The position numbers and the translations under genes were made by a program. Positions 61,022-64,000 of a stretch of 64,000 bases of DNA are shown here, piece after piece; position 1 is the stretch's first letter; the number at the start of each line of letters is the position of its first letter. The DNA is from JBLUOA01 sp048060095 (GTDB lineage: Bacteria > Pseudomonadota > Alphaproteobacteria > Rhodobacterales > Rhodobacteraceae), in assembly GCF_048060095.1 (NCBI RefSeq), contig NZ_JBLUOA010000003.1:124001-188000 (forward strand), written 5' to 3'. The notes beneath the pieces are model-generated. The model did not search any database and was not told where the DNA came from. It saw only the letters and a program-made list of their open reading frames with translations.

Positions 61022-61717
61022 ATGACACCCGAAAACCCGGTGAAAACCAAGTTGTTGCAAGCGGCGCTGCCGCATGTCGCCTTTGATGGTTGGGGGGAGG
61101 AGACATTTCGCGCCGCCGCGGCGGACGCGGATATTGCGATGGACCTTGCGACATCTGTCTGCCCGCGCGGTGCGGTCGATCTGGCCATCGCGTTCCACGA
61201 GGCGGGTGATAGCGCTATGGTCGATGCGCTCGCCCAAGAGGATTTAAGCGATATGCGCTTTCGCGACCGGATCGCGCGGGCCGTGCAACTGCGGTTGGAA
61301 GCGGTTGAGGATAAGGAACTCGTCCGGCGCGGCACGTCGCTGTTTTCGCTGCCCCAGCATGCGCCCGACGGGGCGAGGCTGATCTGGGGCACGGTGGATA
61401 AAATCTGGACCGCGCTTGGCGACACGTCCGAAGATGTGAACTGGTATAGCAAACGGGCGACGCTGTCTGCGGTCTATGGTGCGACGGTTCTGTTCTGGCT
61501 TGGCGATCAAACCGAGGGCGACAGCGCGACTTGGGCGTTTCTGGATCGGCGCATCGATAACGTGATGCAGTTTGAAAAGGTGAAGGCAAACGTGCAGAAA
61601 CTGCCGCTGGTCGGCCCATTGATCGACGCAACGCTTGGGCAGATTCGCGCGCCGACGGCCGGACCGATGCGCGATGTGCCGGGCACCTGGACCGATGAAA
61701 GGACAAACACCGAATGA
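61022..61717 (+). CDS. COQ9-family protein (ubiquinone biosynthesis)
   Basis: A 231-residue helical protein of the COQ9 family: LLQAALPHVAFDGWGEETFRAAAADADI at the start, an FHEAGD-type middle (VDLAIAFHEAGDSAM), and SLPQHAPDGARLIWGTVDKIWTALGDTSEDVNWYSKRATLSAVY. COQ9 binds lipid and presents quinone intermediates to the COQ7-type hydroxylase. AAGGGGATG lies ahead of ATG 61022; a GTG at 61007 would add five residues. Its end overlaps the quinone oxidoreductase gene (ATGA). Confidence 0.92.
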   Translation: MTPENPVKTKLLQAALPHVAFDGWGEETFRAAAADADIAMDLATSVCPRGAVDLAIAFHEAGDSAMVDALAQEDLSDMRFRDRIARAVQLRLEAVEDKELVRRGTSLFSLPQHAPDGARLIWGTVDKIWTALGDTSEDVNWYSKRATLSAVYGATVLFWLGDQTEGDSATWAFLDRRIDNVMQFEKVKANVQKLPLVGPLIDATLGQIRAPTAGPMRDVPGTWTDERTNTE

Positions 61718-62703
61718 CCACGCCGAAGACGATGCGCGCTATTGAAATCACCAAACCCGGCGATCCGTCTGTTTTGCAGACGGTGGACCGCCCTGTGCCA
61801 AAGCCGGGTTATGGCGAATTGCTGATCCGCTTGGCCTATGCCGGGGTGAATCGCCCCGACGCCTTGCAACGCGCTGGCGCATACGCTCCGCCCCCCACGG
61901 CAAGCGATCTGCCGGGGTTGGAAGGCGCTGGCGAAGTCGCCGCAGTTGGCGAGGGTGTCACGGGCTGGGCTGTGGGCGACGCGGTCTGCGCCTTACTGCC
62001 GGGCGGCGGGTATGCGGAATACGTCACGACCCCAGCCGCCCACGCGCTGCCAGTGCCGGATGGAATGTCGATGGACAAGGCCGCGTGCTTGCCAGAGACG
62101 TATTTCACCGTCTGGTCCAACGTCTTCATGCGTGGCCGTTTGCAGGCGGGGGAAAGGTTTTTGGTCCACGGCGGATCATCGGGGATCGGCACGACCGCGA
62201 TCCAACTTGCACATCATTTCGGCGCGCGGGTCTTTACGACCGCGGGGTCTGATGAAAAATGCCGGGTATGCCGTGAATTGGGGGCGGAAAGGGCGATCAA
62301 CTATCGCTCCGAAGACTTCGCAGAGATCGTCCGGGCCGAAGGCGGTGCGAATCTGATCCTTGACATGGTCGGCGGCGATTACATTCCCCGCAACATAAAA
62401 ACTCTCGCGGATGAGGGGCGCATGGTCCATATCGCGTTCTTGTCCGGCCCGAAGGCGGAGGTGAACTTTGCCCAGATCATGGCGCGGCGATTGACCGTCA
62501 CGGGTTCTACCCTGCGGCCTCAATCCGACCTCGCGAAAGCGCGGATTGCCGATGCGTTACGCGAACAGGTCTGGCCATTGCTGTCGGAGGGCCGTATCGG
62601 CCCGATTATGGATTCGGAGTTTCCGCTGGAAGACGCGACAGAGGCGCACAGGCGGATGGAAAGCTCTGACCATATCGGAAAGATCGTTCTGAAGGTCGGA
62701 TAG
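61714..62703 (+). CDS. NAD(P)H:quinone oxidoreductase (PIG3/zeta-crystallin-type MDR)
   Basis: A 329-residue medium-chain dehydrogenase/reductase without the catalytic or structural zinc cysteines. AGVNRPDALQRAGAY near 46-60 and the cofactor segment LVHGGSSGIGTTAIQLAHHFGARVFTTAGSDEK (~150-182) are typical of PIG3-like quinone reductases that use NADPH. It is coupled to the COQ9 gene by an ATGA overlap, a reasonable link since both handle quinones, though these enzymes also reduce small enones. Confidence 0.92.
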   Translation: MTTPKTMRAIEITKPGDPSVLQTVDRPVPKPGYGELLIRLAYAGVNRPDALQRAGAYAPPPTASDLPGLEGAGEVAAVGEGVTGWAVGDAVCALLPGGGYAEYVTTPAAHALPVPDGMSMDKAACLPETYFTVWSNVFMRGRLQAGERFLVHGGSSGIGTTAIQLAHHFGARVFTTAGSDEKCRVCRELGAERAINYRSEDFAEIVRAEGGANLILDMVGGDYIPRNIKTLADEGRMVHIAFLSGPKAEVNFAQIMARRLTVTGSTLRPQSDLAKARIADALREQVWPLLSEGRIGPIMDSEFPLEDATEAHRRMESSDHIGKIVLKVG

Positions 62704-62784
62704 CGGGCCTTGGTGTCGGTTTTCGCCTGACACGTCCCGCAAAATGTAGCCATAAGGCCATCGCAATAAAGACGAGGACGACGC

Positions 62785-64000
62785 ATGGCCTTGATGCTGG
62801 GGATAGATACGGGCGGGACGTATACCGATGCCGTGCTGCTGCGCGATGAAACGGATGTGGTGGCCAAGGCAAAATCCCTGACGACGCGCCATGACCTCGC
62901 GCTCGGCGTTGGTGACGCGATTGCGCGGGTGATGGACGAAAGCGGGGCGGCGGCTTCCGATATCGGGCTGGTGTCGTTGTCGACAACGCTTGCCACCAAC
63001 GCGCTGGTTGAGGGGCAGGGCGGGCGCGTTGCGCTGATCTTCATCGGGTTTGACGAAAAGGATCTGAATCGGCAGGGGTTGTCCGACGCGCTGAAGGGCG
63101 ATCCGGCGCTGCGCCTTTCGGGCGGGCATACCCATGCGGGCAACGCGGTCGCGCCGCTTGATACGGGTGCATTGCGCGACTGGCTCGCGACCTATGGTGG
63201 CCAGATTTCAGGCTTCGCCGTTGCCGGGGCGTTCGCAACCCGTAACCCAGCGCATGAGCTTGAAGCGCAGGCGATCATTGCGGAGCTGACGGGCAAGCCG
63301 GTATCCTGCTCGCACCACCTGTCGTCAAAGCTGAATGGGCCTAAGCGGGCGATGACCGCCGTTCTGAACGCGCGTCTGATCGGTATGATCGACCATCTGA
63401 TTTCCGCGACCGAAGGGTTGCTGGACACGCTCGGCGTCACCGCCCCGCTGATGGTTGTTCGCGGCGACGGCGCGTTGATCTCCGCCGAAATGGCACGCGG
63501 CCGCCCGATTGAAACGATCCTGTCCGGCCCCGCCGCCTCTATCGTCGGGGCGCAATGGCTGACCGGGGAAGGCAACGCGCTGGTGTCCGACATTGGCGGC
63601 ACGACCACCGACGTTGCCCTGCTGCGGGACGGAAAACCGACGATTGACCCCAACGGTGCGCAGGTCGGTGGATTCAGAACGATGGTCGAAGCCGTCGCGA
63701 TGCGCACAAGCGGTCTTGGCGGTGATAGTGAGGTTCATGCAATCTCGGTCGGGTTGGGCGATGGCTTGTTCCTCGGCCCGCAACGGGTGATCCCGATTGC
63801 GCTGACCGCCCACAACGCGCCCGCGATGGTGCACGACGCGCTCGACCGCCAGCTTGCGGCAGATGTGAACACAGATTCCGACGGGCGCTTTGTCGTTCCG
63901 GTCTTACGGGTGGACCCGCAAGTGGCCGGCTTGTCGGAGAGGGAGGCCGCATTGCTCGCCCGGATTAGCGACCGCAGCTACCCGCTGACGGGCCTTCTGA
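62785..64000 (+). CDS. Hydantoinase/oxoprolinase family protein, 5' part (runs off window)
   Basis: The first 405 codons of an ATP-dependent hydantoinase/5-oxoprolinase (HyuA-type) gene; the frame stays open to the right edge. LGIDTGGTYTDAVLL (5-19) is the ATP-binding hallmark of the Hydant_A_N domain, STTLATNALVEGQGGRVALI (~71-90) is conserved, and the second domain shows ILSGPAASIVGAQWL and SDIGGTTTDVALL. It would hydrolyse a cyclic amide such as a hydantoin or 5-oxoproline, probably with a HyuB partner outside the window. ACGAGGACG precedes the ATG. Confidence 0.92.
   Translation, partial: MALMLGIDTGGTYTDAVLLRDETDVVAKAKSLTTRHDLALGVGDAIARVMDESGAAASDIGLVSLSTTLATNALVEGQGGRVALIFIGFDEKDLNRQGLSDALKGDPALRLSGGHTHAGNAVAPLDTGALRDWLATYGGQISGFAVAGAFATRNPAHELEAQAIIAELTGKPVSCSHHLSSKLNGPKRAMTAVLNARLIGMIDHLISATEGLLDTLGVTAPLMVVRGDGALISAEMARGRPIETILSGPAASIVGAQWLTGEGNALVSDIGGTTTDVALLRDGKPTIDPNGAQVGGFRTMVEAVAMRTSGLGGDSEVHAISVGLGDGLFLGPQRVIPIALTAHNAPAMVHDALDRQLAADVNTDSDGRFVVPVLRVDPQVAGLSEREAALLARISDRSYPLTGLL

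Overview
This 64-kb window is ordinary, densely packed chromosome of an alphaproteobacterium, almost certainly Rhodobacterales (Rhodobacter/Roseobacter group). The evidence is the GC-rich codon use and several lineage-typical genes: an mcl1 lyase of 318 residues, a TIGR02302-type DUF4175 protein, a MobB-MoeA fusion, the argH / tiny lipoprotein / DUF2834 / lysA string, an aa3-type oxidase subunit IV microprotein and a Hint-domain protein. I see no rRNA, tRNA, IS element, integrase, CRISPR array or prophage. No gap between genes exceeds 300 bases. The largest are 43593-43877, which holds two regulatory repeats, and 38898-39148, in which I see nothing definite.

Layout from left to right. 1-3.7 kb: the end of an acyl-CoA dehydrogenase, an MBL hydrolase, a DUF6173-like protein, the oxidase microprotein and a lipoprotein. 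3.7-4.8 kb: azlCD exporter, reading leftward. 4.8-8.7 kb: fdhD, mobA, mobB-moeA and a GNAT gene with ATGA junctions, making the molybdenum cofactor for formate dehydrogenase-type enzymes. 8.7-13 kb: a membrane protein, greA, a PAP2 phosphatase and ETF:quinone oxidoreductase. 13-20 kb: TPR protein with ispE, polyprenyl diphosphate synthase, a tRNA1(Val)-type methyltransferase, and a LysR regulator with a DMT exporter. 20-22 kb: phaB and phaA. 22-29 kb: EAL phosphodiesterase, tag, a D-amino-acid-oxidase-like enzyme with RidA, TlpA, then argH to lysA. 29-36 kb: DUF4175, a zinc-ribbon protein, ftsEX, plsC and a PPOX-type flavoprotein. 36-39 kb: a TRAP transporter. 39-44 kb: Hint protein, accA, an AraC-GyrI regulator with DUF1801, and mcl1. 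44-47 kb: dgcN, dgcA and a D-amino-acid transaminase, forming a D-glutamate catabolic operon. 47-56 kb: an AI-2E-type permease, N-formylglutamate amidohydrolase, pyk, rpmI-rplT and pheS-DUF2513-pheT. 56-64 kb: GST, mscL, ald with its Lrp regulator, an ArsR / SRPBCC / YCII-YCII operon, rpsU, COQ9, a quinone oxidoreductase and the start of a hydantoinase/oxoprolinase gene that leaves the window.

The metabolic themes are acyl-CoA and acetyl-CoA handling (acyl-CoA dehydrogenase, ETF-QO, phaAB, mcl1, accA) and D-amino-acid use (DAO-like enzyme with RidA; dgcN-dgcA-transaminase; alanine dehydrogenase). The most noteworthy items are small: a DUF2513 gene inside pheST; a textbook palindromic operator between the -35 and -10 of the arsR-type operon; a matched palindrome at the ald/lrp junction; a half-site shared by palindromes near phaB and mcl1; a three-copy dispersed 3'-end repeat; a terminator-like inverted repeat inside a coding sequence; and a pervasive habit of overlapping stop codons at convergent junctions. 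I found no convincing wholly new multi-gene system. All calls come from reading the sequence and remembered family features; no database search was possible.
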